Source: Alteromonas sp. LOR
GTDB taxonomy: Bacteria > Pseudomonadota > Gammaproteobacteria > Enterobacterales > Alteromonadaceae
Assembly (NCBI RefSeq): GCF_000753865.1
Contig: NZ_JQFW01000042.1
Coordinates: 22,979-86,978 of the forward strand
DNA: 64,000 nucleotides
Reading direction: 5' to 3'
Part shown: one piece after another, positions 54,614-63,339 of the stretch
Layout: every line of letters starts with the position of its first letter
Numbering within the stretch: the first letter of the stretch is position 1
Program-made: the position numbers and the translations under genes
The notes under the pieces: model-generated
Told to the model about the DNA's origin: nothing
Seen by the model: only the letters and a program-made list of their open reading frames with translations
Databases searched by the model: none

Positions 54614-55543
54614 TTATTCCGTATAGCTACTAACTAGTTCATTCCATGATTCTTCATTGATTATCTCAGTTTTTGCTCCCTCTACTCTATTTGACAGTAC
54701 CGCCTCAACTTTTCTACCGTAACTACTAAACTTCCAATCTCTACTAGCTAGTGAGCCTAGTACCAATACGTCGAGCTTCTTGTTAACACTTTTAGAAATT
54801 TCAGCTCCAAGCTGGATAGCCCGTTCGTGTTGCTTGTTACGTGAACCACTAACAAAAGCCCCCGTGAAACAAACACGTACCCCCTTTAAATCTATGCATT
54901 TAGTGGAACACGTAGAGAAATCTGCGGATAAACCATAAGCTAAGCCCGTCTCCATAAGGTTTTGGCCAGATACGGCTTTAACCAGATTAAGTAAGTCAGT
55001 ACGCTCCTCTTCATCAATTATTCCGTCAGCTAAAATTTCATCTAACCTTAGTTTTAAAGCATTTCCTGGCCACCCTTCAGTCAGAGCGTCGTTAGACTCA
55101 AGCATCTCATTCAATGCTTCAATCTCTACATCATTCAGGTTTTCATCTGCACTAATACCACTTAGAAAGCCTAATAGCTGATTTACTAGTGCGTCAACGT
55201 TGTCGCCGCCTATACCACCATACTCAAGTATGTCGTCTAGCATACTTATTAGGTCTACCTTTTCCTCCTCCGTAATCACAGAGTCTTCTAGTATGTCATC
55301 TATTTGCTCGTGAATATCAATGAAATCTCCATCCTTAAAATTGAATGCATCATTGCTTTTCCAAGCTCTCAAGAATACCTCTTCAGTCTTGTTAAGATCC
55401 TTATCGCAGTCGATACCCTCGATGATTCCTTTGAGCGTCAGGACTGCTTTAGCCTTATTTCGTTTATAGCTAATGCCAATGTTTATTGGTTGGCCATTTA
55501 GATCAAGTGTTTCTCTAGGGTTCATATTAATAATCCTTATCAA
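54614..55543 (-). CDS. TerB-like and BRCT-domain protein
   Basis: A 309-aa protein. The C-terminal part (about 215-309) is a BRCT domain: LKGVRVCFTGAFVSGSR, then AIQLGAEISKSVNKKLDVLVLGS, then the late Trp in EESWNEL. The N-terminal two-thirds is acidic and helical with repeated TerB-like units (GISADENLNDVEIEALNEML; ILADGIIDEEERTDLLNLV). BRCT domains bind phosphoproteins or DNA ends and TerB-like domains occur in stress and phage-response systems. It is divergent from the KAP operon. Exact function unknown; the architecture is inferred from motifs only. Confidence 0.75.
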   Translation of the reverse strand: MIRIINMNPRETLDLNGQPINIGISYKRNKAKAVLTLKGIIEGIDCDKDLNKTEEVFLRAWKSNDAFNFKDGDFIDIHEQIDDILEDSVITEEEKVDLISMLDDILEYGGIGGDNVDALVNQLLGFLSGISADENLNDVEIEALNEMLESNDALTEGWPGNALKLRLDEILADGIIDEEERTDLLNLVKAVSGQNLMETGLAYGLSADFSTCSTKCIDLKGVRVCFTGAFVSGSRNKQHERAIQLGAEISKSVNKKLDVLVLGSLASRDWKFSSYGRKVEAVLSNRVEGAKTEIINEESWNELVSSYTE

Positions 55544-55659
55544 TGATACTGGTAGTAAGAATGACTACCCTTTTTTCAAAAAAACTATTTCTATTTTACA
55601 CTTAGGGGAATGTGATATCGAATAAATTAAGGTAGTATCGTTGGTATTCTTTTCTAGTG

Positions 55660-55845
55660 ATGAATATCCAAAACCAGTCTAAATTAAATACCTTTGAACG
55701 TTATTGCGAGTCAGAGCATTGGCCTATTGAAAGGCTTTCCAGAGAGTGCTCAAACGACAATATCAAGCGAATGGGTGATGTTAAAGTAACAAAGCTGGGC
55801 AGCGCTACCAGCTTAACAGCAGTTGGTAAACCCTACCTATTTTAA
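55660..55845 (+). CDS. Possible 61-aa protein upstream of the KAP gene
   Basis: A short frame starting MNIQNQSKLNTFERYCESEH and ending 19 nt before the KAP ATG. No family or clear ribosome site. Charged first half, no membrane segment. It could be a leader or an antitoxin-sized partner, or chance. Confidence 0.3.
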   Translation: MNIQNQSKLNTFERYCESEHWPIERLSRECSNDNIKRMGDVKVTKLGSATSLTAVGKPYLF

Positions 55846-55864
55846 GGTCTACAAGGAAGTAAAT

Positions 55865-57316
55865 ATGTTTGAAAGCTGGAAACGCACACACACATGGGAG
55901 ACTTGTAAACTCAATAGAGGAAAGTTTGGCTCTTTTTTATCTCATTTTGTTAGAGAATCTGAGAGTATAGTACTCAACTTAGACGCTCCTTGGGGAGCTG
56001 GAAAGACTGAATTTCTAAAGCGTCTATATGTTGATCTAGATTCACACTCTCACCCTGTAATTTATATAAATGCTTGGGAGAGTGACTTCTCAAAAAATCC
56101 TTTATCAGTGATTACTTCTGAATTACTTACCCAACTTTCTCAGTCTTTTATTAACGAAGATCCAGATTTTAAAGAAAAGCTATACCCTCTTTTTGGCAAA
56201 GCCCTCAAGTATAGTTCTTTAGCAGTCAATCTTCTTAAGTATTCAGGCGAGACTGACACGGCTCAATCTGTTGAAGAAGCAGCCGCAATTGCTAGCACTA
56301 TTCCTCAGACGGTTGAGAGTATATGTGACATAAATACTTCCAATAGAGAGTTGATGGTCTCTATTCAGGGTGCTCATCAGGCACAGATAAAAGCTATGAA
56401 AGAAGTAAAGGAACAGCTTAGTGCACTCGTGGCTATGAGTGAGATTTTGGAATCAAAAAAACTCCCCGTCGTTGTGCTAGTCGATGAGCTTGATAGATGT
56501 CGGCCTAATTATGCAATAGAGTTTTTAGAGGTCATTAAGCACTTTTTTGAAGCCAATAACTTCGTATTTATCTGTGCATCTGATACTAAACAACTCTCTG
56601 AATCTATCAAAACTATTTATGGAAACAGCTTTGATTCAAGTCATTATTTAAGAAGATTTTTTGGAAGAAAGGTCTTGTTACCACCACCTGACATACATCA
56701 CTATCTAGCTGAAATTGGAATCCCTGAGCCAATAGAAAACTCCACTTTAAGCTTAACGCCTGACCTTGATGGACTTGGAGAGTTAGACATTATTTTTTCA
56801 GAAATACTCCTCGATATATATCAAAATAGTAGTTATAAACTCGAATTGCGAGATATAGACCAGATATTAACGAAATATAGAGCATGCCTTTCCTCAGCGA
56901 GTTGTGCTGACACAAAAGTGTATTTAAACGCAGTCGTTTTATTTTATTCAATCGCAGAGGAGCACGTAGGCAAACCTTATACGTTTGATAAAAGTGGCGT
57001 TTCAGTTAAATCTAAAGTGACGATTGAAGGAAAGCCTGTGTCAAATTTTATCAATGTGCAATTTTCACTTTGCTCCGTTGTAGAAACAGAGTCTGTAAAG
57101 TGGCAAAACGGGCGAATAAAGGATGTGACCTACTTGTCTCCTATAAGAGTTCTAAGGGGTTTCACTTATATACCAGATGGATACAATAACGCCAGTTGCA
57201 GAGCATTATGCAAGTCTTATTCTAAAAGCCTCTTGCACTGGGAAGAGCAAGATGCAAAGTATTATTTAAAAGAAGACATCCGGAATCTTGTCGAATTAGC
57301 CTCTTATATAGAGTAA
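55865..57316 (+). CDS. KAP-family P-loop NTPase
   Basis: A 483-aa NTPase of the KAP family (named for Kidins220/ARMS and PifA). Walker A is LDAPWGAGKTEFLKRL (GAGKT 44-48), Walker B VVVLVDELDRC (202-212), followed by the typical PNYAIEFLEVIKHFF and a sensor-like ICASDTKQL with an arginine-rich YLRRFFGRKV. No clear membrane helices interrupt the domain, so it is likely cytosolic. PifA and QatA, which act against phages, belong to this family. Start ATG 55865 after AAGGAAG. The DUF2806 gene follows after 40 bp. Confidence 0.9.
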   Translation: MFESWKRTHTWETCKLNRGKFGSFLSHFVRESESIVLNLDAPWGAGKTEFLKRLYVDLDSHSHPVIYINAWESDFSKNPLSVITSELLTQLSQSFINEDPDFKEKLYPLFGKALKYSSLAVNLLKYSGETDTAQSVEEAAAIASTIPQTVESICDINTSNRELMVSIQGAHQAQIKAMKEVKEQLSALVAMSEILESKKLPVVVLVDELDRCRPNYAIEFLEVIKHFFEANNFVFICASDTKQLSESIKTIYGNSFDSSHYLRRFFGRKVLLPPPDIHHYLAEIGIPEPIENSTLSLTPDLDGLGELDIIFSEILLDIYQNSSYKLELRDIDQILTKYRACLSSASCADTKVYLNAVVLFYSIAEEHVGKPYTFDKSGVSVKSKVTIEGKPVSNFINVQFSLCSVVETESVKWQNGRIKDVTYLSPIRVLRGFTYIPDGYNNASCRALCKSYSKSLLHWEEQDAKYYLKEDIRNLVELASYIE

Positions 57317-57356
57317 TTGTTACGTATCCGTCTGGAACAGTTATAGGGATATACTT

Positions 57357-58388
57357 ATGTACGAATTTTTGAACGACCTTACTAACCTACCAAAAGGGTT
57401 TAGAAAACTATTGCGCGAACTAGTTACAAAACCCGTCGCTGTTCTCTATGAACCAACGAAGCACTCAAGGTTAGAAGCAGCAAAAGCTGAGGCTGAAAGA
57501 AGAAGGCTCTTGTCTGAAGCTCAAACGAAACGCGATATCATATCTATTGAAAATGGTAATCTTAAGTATGAGGATACCGTAGACAAATCACTTGTCCTCT
57601 CTGCAGATAATACTGCACCACACCTTTCCTCTAACATACGAAGCGAGCCATTTATTGACATGGACGTTTTCGCTGAATTGTGCAAACAAGAAGATGATCT
57701 CAAAAAGCTAAATGAACAAATTAATAAGGCAGAGTGCCTAAAAATAGCTGAAGAGGAGCTAACAAGTACTCCTGACCATCAAATATCAGACGAGGGAGTG
57801 AATACGGATTGGTTTAATGAGTGGCTAGAAAATTCAGAGAAAGTTACAACGGAAGAGACGAGATATATATGGGGCAGAATTTTAGCTGGGGAGATTAAAA
57901 AACCGGGTAGCTATTCAGTAAGAACTTTAAACGTATTGAAACACCTCTCAATGGATGAAGCTTTGATATTTCAAAGATTGGTCAGCGTTACCTCTCAAAA
58001 CTTTTGCTTCCGGCCAGTCATTACTGGCTTGCTCTCGCACTACATTGCTCCGCATGAAATCATGCTGATGGAAGAGGCTGGACTTCTAGACAACACTAGC
58101 GACAACGCCAGAACGTTAACTCTACAAAATAATTCTAAAGACTCTTTTAAATCTGCATTTAAGATGGGAGATAAGGTACTAGAATTATCCAGTGAGACTA
58201 TGAGGCCCCCCCCAACCTACTCGATTTTCAAGCTAACTTCTGCTGGGGAACAATTACTACCATTCGCATTCGTCGAGTTTAACAATGACTATATCGAAAA
58301 GTGCAGAGAATATTTCACTCAACAAGGCTTTACAGTTCGAGTGGCTCAAATCGAGAAAGAGGAAGGCTCGCAGTTTTTTTATAAATAA
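57357..58388 (+). CDS. DUF2806 protein, partner of the KAP NTPase
   Basis: A 343-aa protein. An Ala/Glu/Arg-rich helix (about 35-58) precedes the DUF2806 core, where WFNEWLENSEKVTTEETRYIWGRILAGEIKKPGSYSVRTL (about 145-185) matches the family signature I remember. Members have no assigned activity. Cotranscription with the KAP NTPase inside a mobile element suggests the NTPase senses or regulates and this protein is adaptor or effector; that split is speculation. A G-rich codon run near 58206 encodes PPPTYS. Confidence 0.82.
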   Translation: MYEFLNDLTNLPKGFRKLLRELVTKPVAVLYEPTKHSRLEAAKAEAERRRLLSEAQTKRDIISIENGNLKYEDTVDKSLVLSADNTAPHLSSNIRSEPFIDMDVFAELCKQEDDLKKLNEQINKAECLKIAEEELTSTPDHQISDEGVNTDWFNEWLENSEKVTTEETRYIWGRILAGEIKKPGSYSVRTLNVLKHLSMDEALIFQRLVSVTSQNFCFRPVITGLLSHYIAPHEIMLMEEAGLLDNTSDNARTLTLQNNSKDSFKSAFKMGDKVLELSSETMRPPPTYSIFKLTSAGEQLLPFAFVEFNNDYIEKCREYFTQQGFTVRVAQIEKEEGSQFFYK

Positions 58389-58515
58389 AGTGTATTCAAT
58401 AGGTATACCCATACGAGCATAGTCAAAACCGCCCTCAAATGTACCTTTATGACTTGATTTTTATTTATGGGTACTTTACCCTCCGCCACCTCTTAGAATC
58501 AAACAGGTACAGGAA

Positions 58516-59097
58516 GTGGCTGACTTAGCTTACATCAGGGTCTCTACTACGGACCAAAACACAGACCGTCAGTTGTCAGACTCTGAGCTCTCTTTCAAGA
58601 AGCAATTCATTGACCGCTGTAGTGGTGGTACTACCAACCGTCCAGCACTAGAAGACCTCAAGGAATATGCCAGAGAGGGAGATACTATTCATGTTCATAG
58701 CATTGATAGACTCGCTAGAAACCTTGTAGACCTCAAGACACTCGTAACCCAATGGAACTCAGAGGGAATTAACGTAAAGTTTCATAGAGAGGCTTTGTGC
58801 TTCAATGCTGGTGGGTCTGATGCCATGTCTGACTTAATGCTAAGCATGTTAGGAGCTGTTGCCCAGTTTGAGCTATCAATGATTCAAGAGAGACGTCAGG
58901 AAGGCATAGAGAAAGCCAAGCAAGCTGGTAAGTATCGTGGGCGTCCAGTTAATCAATCTAACCACCAGCGCATACACACACTGCGCTCAGAGGGCGTATC
59001 GCTTCGTAAGATTGCCAATGAGGTAGGTGTGTCATTATCAACAGTACAACGGGCTCTAGCGGCCTCAGATAAGTTTCAAGTGACCATCCATGAGTAA
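58516..59097 (+). CDS. Serine recombinase (resolvase/invertase family)
   Basis: A 193-aa site-specific recombinase. The nucleophile is S10 in AYIRVSTTDQNTDRQL. IHVHSIDRLARNLVDL (about 55-70) holds the catalytic arginines. The E-helix region AMSDLMLSMLGAVAQFELSMIQERRQEGI and the C-terminal HTH (SLRKIANEVGVSLSTVQRAL) complete a Tn3-resolvase/DNA-invertase layout. Start is GTG 58516 with AGGA just upstream. It overlaps the next gene by 8 nt. It may resolve multimers or invert a segment; no inverted repeats were found nearby. Confidence 0.92.
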   Translation: MADLAYIRVSTTDQNTDRQLSDSELSFKKQFIDRCSGGTTNRPALEDLKEYAREGDTIHVHSIDRLARNLVDLKTLVTQWNSEGINVKFHREALCFNAGGSDAMSDLMLSMLGAVAQFELSMIQERRQEGIEKAKQAGKYRGRPVNQSNHQRIHTLRSEGVSLRKIANEVGVSLSTVQRALAASDKFQVTIHE

Positions 59098-59863
59098 AGC
59101 AGTAACACCAAGAAAATGCAGTGAATGTGGCAAACGTCGAATGCCAGCTAAACGGTCAAACGGAAAGGCCAGTACTAAGTGTAAAGAATGCTTTGGAGGT
59201 CAGTTTTGGCTGTCTGAATTTGGCCGCTGGTTTGCTGAGGCTGCGAAAAGGCAGTCACCTGCTAGTATGCCTATTGATGAGAATGATATTAAAGGTATCC
59301 ATGCCCTTTGGAAGGAGCGTAAGGAAGCTACAGGGTTCACCAAAGGCGATGGCCAGTTAAAGCCAGTCTATGAGTACCACATTAGTCATAGGGACCCAGC
59401 TAAGGGAAATGGCTTTCAAGGCCGTTTTACTACTGCGAACCTAATTATAGCCACCGCTAAAGCCAACAAAATGGCTTACAACGATGAGCCAATAGATCAT
59501 GGGTTTAGGGTTTACACTGATAAGAAACCCTTTGGCACGGCTGCGAAAGTAAGAGAGTGGTGTGGGGGGCAGTATGACTTAACTGGGATCGTGAGGGAAT
59601 TAGGGCTAAAGAAGTACGTATCTAAGAAAAAGACCAATGCTGATATTAACCCAGACTTTTTACCACAAGGAAAACCACCACAGACAATGCTGGAACAACA
59701 ACTAAGAAGGTTCAAGGGAGGCAGCACTGATCCGTGGAGACATACAATAAGCAACGCTAACGACTCGTTCACATCAGCCCTAGTCTATGGTATTGGCCTT
59801 GGTAGTGGTGAACTCGATGAGTCTTATGAGGGAAGAAAGGAGCGTCGAGAAGAAGACTTTTAG
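59090..59863 (+). CDS. Zinc-ribbon protein with HNH-like motif
   Basis: A 257-aa protein not assigned to a family. The N-terminus holds CSEC ... CKEC (about 10-34), a zinc ribbon. In the middle YEYHISHRDPAKG followed by RFTTANLIIATAKANK is reminiscent of an HNH nuclease H...N...N pattern but lacks the usual DHI and GG elements, so nuclease activity is only a guess. The start overlaps the recombinase stop in the ATGAGTAA arrangement, so the two are translated together. Confidence 0.65.
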   Translation: MSKAVTPRKCSECGKRRMPAKRSNGKASTKCKECFGGQFWLSEFGRWFAEAAKRQSPASMPIDENDIKGIHALWKERKEATGFTKGDGQLKPVYEYHISHRDPAKGNGFQGRFTTANLIIATAKANKMAYNDEPIDHGFRVYTDKKPFGTAAKVREWCGGQYDLTGIVRELGLKKYVSKKKTNADINPDFLPQGKPPQTMLEQQLRRFKGGSTDPWRHTISNANDSFTSALVYGIGLGSGELDESYEGRKERREEDF

Positions 59864-60214
59864 TTTACGTCAGGGGTCACACCGTTGCCACGAAAAACAC
59901 TTCAAGACCCTCTATGAATCCCATATATGGCAAGGGATGCGGAGGTTTCTTTGGGGCCCTAGTGCGCACGACTTGACGATACAGGTCCCTTTGTATCAAA
60001 CCACAGAAAGACAGCGTATTTAGCCGTACCCCTAAAAAAACTAAATACCATCGACCCATATTGACCTTTACGGTTATCAATACTTGTTAATAGGATGTAC
60101 TGAAAATTTGAGCAAACGATAACAACGCTTTTTTGTAGAGTCATGGAACGACGCAATCGATACTAAAGAGGTCTACTCCAGCCCCTCCCCCCTAAGTATC
60201 AATGTAGAGGAACG
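59864..60214. other. Intergenic between convergent genes
   Basis: A 351-bp gap between the zinc-ribbon gene and the integrase stop. Short frames on both strands lack ribosome sites and recognisable sequence. No RNA gene or repeat is identified. Confidence 0.4.
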
Positions 60215-61972
60215 TCAATAAAGTCTAACAAGACTTAGTCTAGGGAGCCTGTCGATGGCTTCCTTTTTTGTCTCAAGCGGGACTGTTCCGTAACGAGCTC
60301 CCTCAGATTTTGCTGAATGACCTGTTATAGCATCACTTACACTATCTGATACATTTAGAGTACGCATATCTGTCTTGAAAGCATGCCTGAAAGCATGAGC
60401 AGGTTGACTTATTGATACTCCTTTTGATTTAACCTTTGAACTCCACCACTTACTAAATGCGACTGAGTTTTTACCATAAGTTCCTACGGGGATATCTGGG
60501 AAAAGTCGCCCTCTATGTCTATCAACATAATCTAAAAAGCCTAATTCTAAAATATGCTCAGCTATTGGAATATGTCTCAGAGAAGAATCAGTCTTCACAC
60601 TCTGACCTTCACCTCTACGGATATTTAGATAGTGTATGCCCTGCTCACTACAACTTACATCAGAATGATCTAACTGGGCTATCTCCGCCAAACGAGCGCC
60701 TGTATACCTGCAAAGCAGAGGAACCCAATAGCAGGCTAAACCGTATTTGTGACTGAACCTTGGGTCTGTAAATACTTCATCAGAAAACAGTTTTGTGAAG
60801 TCTTTAGGTGTGTACCCTCTGCCTTTGTCGTCTACCTCGGTCCTCTTCTGAGTATTTTTAACAGATACCCCAAAAGTAGGATTAAACGAAATGAGGCCCA
60901 ACTCGACAGCGTAAGTAAATACTGGAGATATCTGCTTTATCGCATTGGTCACTGTATTGGAAGATAACAGGTTTAACGAATTGCTTGAGGCGTACTCAAT
61001 CTGCTCAGAAATAGTCATGCGCTTTATCTGACGGGTTCTGCTCTTGGGGAGTTGTAGCAACGTATCCCTAAACTGAGCTATATGGCTTTTCTTGATAGTA
61101 GCGATATCCATATCACCCAAAATTGACACAAATCGCTCTACCTTTGACTTGGTTTCATCTAACGTCTTAAGTCTCGATTGATTATTCTTGTGCTGAAGCT
61201 CGTCAGAAGCTCTCCAACGCTCATAAACGTTAGATATAGAGTCTTTAGGGCCTACTAAAGTCATTGATAATGTAGTACTCCCAGAGTCCGTAGAGAGCGG
61301 TTCATTGGACAATGACATGTCTCTGGGTTCATCATTCCATTTACCCCTATAACGACTTAAGCAAAGCTTTTCCAAGTCCACTAAATGACTATAAAAAGCC
61401 TTCGCTAAATTGATATATGAAATGCTTGAACGAGGTATAGACAACCCATTTAATTTAAGCTGTGGGTCAATTAGGTGGGCGAGCTCCTGAGCAAAACCTT
61501 GCAACTCTGAATTAGATGCACGCAATATTTCTGAGCCTTGTAACGACAGCGTATCAGAGAGCCCAAACCAGTGAGCATACACCTCAAGGTTTCTATAATC
61601 CTTTTGTGATGAGTCCCATACTAAGCCTTCGTTTCTTTGATTGTGGTACACAAGGAAATCATCGTATGAATCTGTTTTTTGGACTTTTTCACGAGCAGAT
61701 ACATACCAGCGATTCGCTATTATCTGGCAATCGCGCAAGCTTAATTCGTGATTATTTTCTCCCCTAAGCGTTAACTCTGCAAAATCCAGTTGCTGATCTA
61801 TGTCAGCGAGTAACGGGATGATTCGTTTTTTAGCTTCACGGAGGTCTTTTGTTCGCAGTGACTGCTTAAATTCAGTCTTACCTATCACTGAGGTGAGATG
61901 TTTGGGCACACCTTTTCTGAGGTAATAAGTGCCTGAACTTGGATGCTTAAACGGAGAACTCATTATACTCAT
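60215..61972 (-). CDS. int: Tyrosine integrase of the element
   Basis: A 585-aa site-specific recombinase, longer than the common 400 aa. The N-terminus (HPSSGTYYLRKGVPKHLTSV) looks like the DUF6538 arm-binding domain; a core-binding domain follows (about 240-340). The catalytic region has R in CRYTGARLAEIAQL, HAFRHAFKTDM (H-x-x-R), GHS in AITGHSAKSEG, and the tyrosine nucleophile in GARYGTVP near the end. I chose ATG 61972, with AAGG upstream; a longer frame reaches 62035. The start lies against the TTGTACCA arm repeats. The gene adjoins and points away from tRNA-Ser. Confidence 0.93.
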   Translation of the reverse strand: MSIMSSPFKHPSSGTYYLRKGVPKHLTSVIGKTEFKQSLRTKDLREAKKRIIPLLADIDQQLDFAELTLRGENNHELSLRDCQIIANRWYVSAREKVQKTDSYDDFLVYHNQRNEGLVWDSSQKDYRNLEVYAHWFGLSDTLSLQGSEILRASNSELQGFAQELAHLIDPQLKLNGLSIPRSSISYINLAKAFYSHLVDLEKLCLSRYRGKWNDEPRDMSLSNEPLSTDSGSTTLSMTLVGPKDSISNVYERWRASDELQHKNNQSRLKTLDETKSKVERFVSILGDMDIATIKKSHIAQFRDTLLQLPKSRTRQIKRMTISEQIEYASSNSLNLLSSNTVTNAIKQISPVFTYAVELGLISFNPTFGVSVKNTQKRTEVDDKGRGYTPKDFTKLFSDEVFTDPRFSHKYGLACYWVPLLCRYTGARLAEIAQLDHSDVSCSEQGIHYLNIRRGEGQSVKTDSSLRHIPIAEHILELGFLDYVDRHRGRLFPDIPVGTYGKNSVAFSKWWSSKVKSKGVSISQPAHAFRHAFKTDMRTLNVSDSVSDAITGHSAKSEGARYGTVPLETKKEAIDRLPRLSLVRLY

Positions 61973-61993
61973 TTGTACCAACCTTTTGTACCA
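61973..61993. repeat. Right arm-type repeats
   Basis: TTGTACCA at 61973-61980 and 61986-61993, 13-bp period, in the same orientation as the left pair and 72 bp inside attR. They overlap the integrase start region, so integrase binding could also repress its own synthesis. Confidence 0.6.
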
Positions 61994-62064
61994 GTTGGTC
62001 CGCAAAGTCGATTCTCTAAACCCTAGAAACAGCAAGGCCCTGCGTCATGCAAGGCCTCGATGCT

Positions 62065-62097
62065 ATTTGGCGGAGAGAGAGGGATTCGAACCCTCGT
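62065..62097 (-). repeat. attR: att repeat within tRNA-Ser
   Basis: 33 bp identical to 54431-54463. This copy is part of the intact tRNA-Ser gene and marks the right end of the element. Confidence 0.93.
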
Positions 62098-62157
62098 TAG
62101 GTTTAACCCTAAACACACTTTCCAGGCGTGCGCCTTCAGCCACTCAGCCACCTCTCC
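62068..62157 (-). tRNA. serW: tRNA-Ser(GGA)
   Basis: A 90-nt gene read on the minus strand, starting GGAGAGGTGGCTGAGTGG, with anticodon GGA in CTGGAAAG, a long serine-type variable arm, T-arm GGTTCGAATCC and an encoded CCA end. Acceptor stem GGAGAG pairs with CTCTCC. The 3' half is the integration site of the element. Confidence 0.95.
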
Positions 62158-62283
62158 AAATTTTTTATCAAGAACGTTTCGTTAATGAAATTCCTTGAGC
62201 GCGCGTATAGTAGGTAAACCCACAGCTATTATCAAGAACTTGCTTAAAATAAGTATGCAAGTGCTTATAAAACAGACTATTTA

Positions 62284-63339
62284 CTACAGGCCGCCCTTTG
62301 CTTTCAATTCAGCTGAAAATTGTAGCATGCGATCAAGTGGGATAAGCGCGTCAGTGCGAAGTGAATCATCGACAAATATTTCGTGCCCATCACTACCCTC
62401 GGTTAACGACGCCTTAATCGCCTCTAACCCGTTCATTGCCATCCATGGGCAGTGAGCACAACTTTTGCACGTAGCGCCGTTACCGCCCGTTGGAGCCTCT
62501 ATAAACGTCTTATTTGGCTCTAGTTGCTGCATCTTGTAGAAAATACCTTTATCGGTAGCAACAATAAAGGTGTCATTGTCCATTTCTTGCGATGCTTTAA
62601 TCAGCTGACTTGTAGAACCAACTGCATCCGCCATGTCTACAACACTGGCTGGCGACTCTGGATGTACTAACACTGCGGCGTTGGGATAAAGGGCTTTCAT
62701 ATCACCAAGTTTTTGTGAAGAAAACTCGTCGTGAACAATACACTCACCCTGCCACATTAGCATGTCGGCACCGGTTTGCTTGGCAATGTATGCGCCTAGG
62801 TGTCTGTCTGGGCCCCAAATTATCTTTTTGCCCTGACTGTCGAGATGCTCTACGATTTCCAAAGCAATACTCGATGTCACTACCCAGTCGGCACGTGCTT
62901 TCACAGCAGCAGAGGTGTTGGCGTACACAACAACTGTGTGATCTGGATGCTGGTCGCAAAACTCACTGAATTCTTTTGCTGGACAACCAATATCTAATGA
63001 ACACGTTGCCTCTAGGGTTGGCATGCGCACTGTTTTTTCAGGGCTGAGTATTTTAGCCGTTTCGCCCATAAAGCGAACGCCAGCTACAATCAGAGTTTGT
63101 TCTTCTGCGTCACGCCCAAATCTCGCCATTTCTAACGAGTCGGCAACACAACCCCCCGTTTCTTCAGCTAATGCCTGAATTTCGTGGTCGGTGTAGTAAT
63201 GGGCTACAAGCACGGCGTTACGCGCCTTAAGTAAGGCTTTTATTTCTGCCTTTAACTCGGCTTTACGTGCTTCTGATAATGGCTGTGGTTTTGCTGGGAA
63301 CGGGTAATCCACCTGCTCCACACGAAATGCTACTGACAT
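62284..63339 (-). CDS. nadA: Quinolinate synthase
   Basis: Condenses iminoaspartate with dihydroxyacetone phosphate to quinolinate in de novo NAD synthesis. The 351-aa [4Fe-4S] enzyme shows the NadA pattern: [24 protein letters not shown] near 45, [17 protein letters not shown] near 110, [17 protein letters not shown] near 173, and [14 protein letters not shown] near 290, which provides cluster cysteines. The start is ATG 63339. Convergent with nothing; tRNA-Ser lies downstream on the same strand. Confidence 0.96.
   Translation of the reverse strand: MSVAFRVEQVDYPFPAKPQPLSEARKAELKAEIKALLKARNAVLVAHYYTDHEIQALAEETGGCVADSLEMARFGRDAEEQTLIVAGVRFMGETAKILSPEKTVRMPTLEATCSLDIGCPAKEFSEFCDQHPDHTVVVYANTSAAVKARADWVVTSSIALEIVEHLDSQGKKIIWGPDRHLGAYIAKQTGADMLMWQGECIVHDEFSSQKLGDMKALYPNAAVLVHPESPASVVDMADAVGSTSQLIKASQEMDNDTFIVATDKGIFYKMQQLEPNKTFIEAPTGGNGATCKSCAHCPWMAMNGLEAIKASLTEGSDGHEIFVDDSLRTDALIPLDRMLQFSAELKAKGGL

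Larger units (their letters stand above)
54431..62097. mobile_element. Integrative element in tRNA-Ser(GGA)
   Basis: A 7.6-kb element bounded by 33-bp identical att copies. A tyrosine integrase gene is next to the intact tRNA. It encodes a TerB-like/BRCT protein, a KAP NTPase, a DUF2806 protein, a serine recombinase, a zinc-ribbon protein and the integrase. No conjugation, replication or virion genes are visible, so it is a small integrative element or satellite rather than an ICE or full prophage. Confidence 0.9.

Noticed and set aside
58465..58500. Old tRNA 3' end (CCCTCCGCCACC) before the serine recombinase
   Set aside because: The T-arm-like part lacks the TTCRA core and only about 10 bases resemble a tRNA end, so chance is likely.
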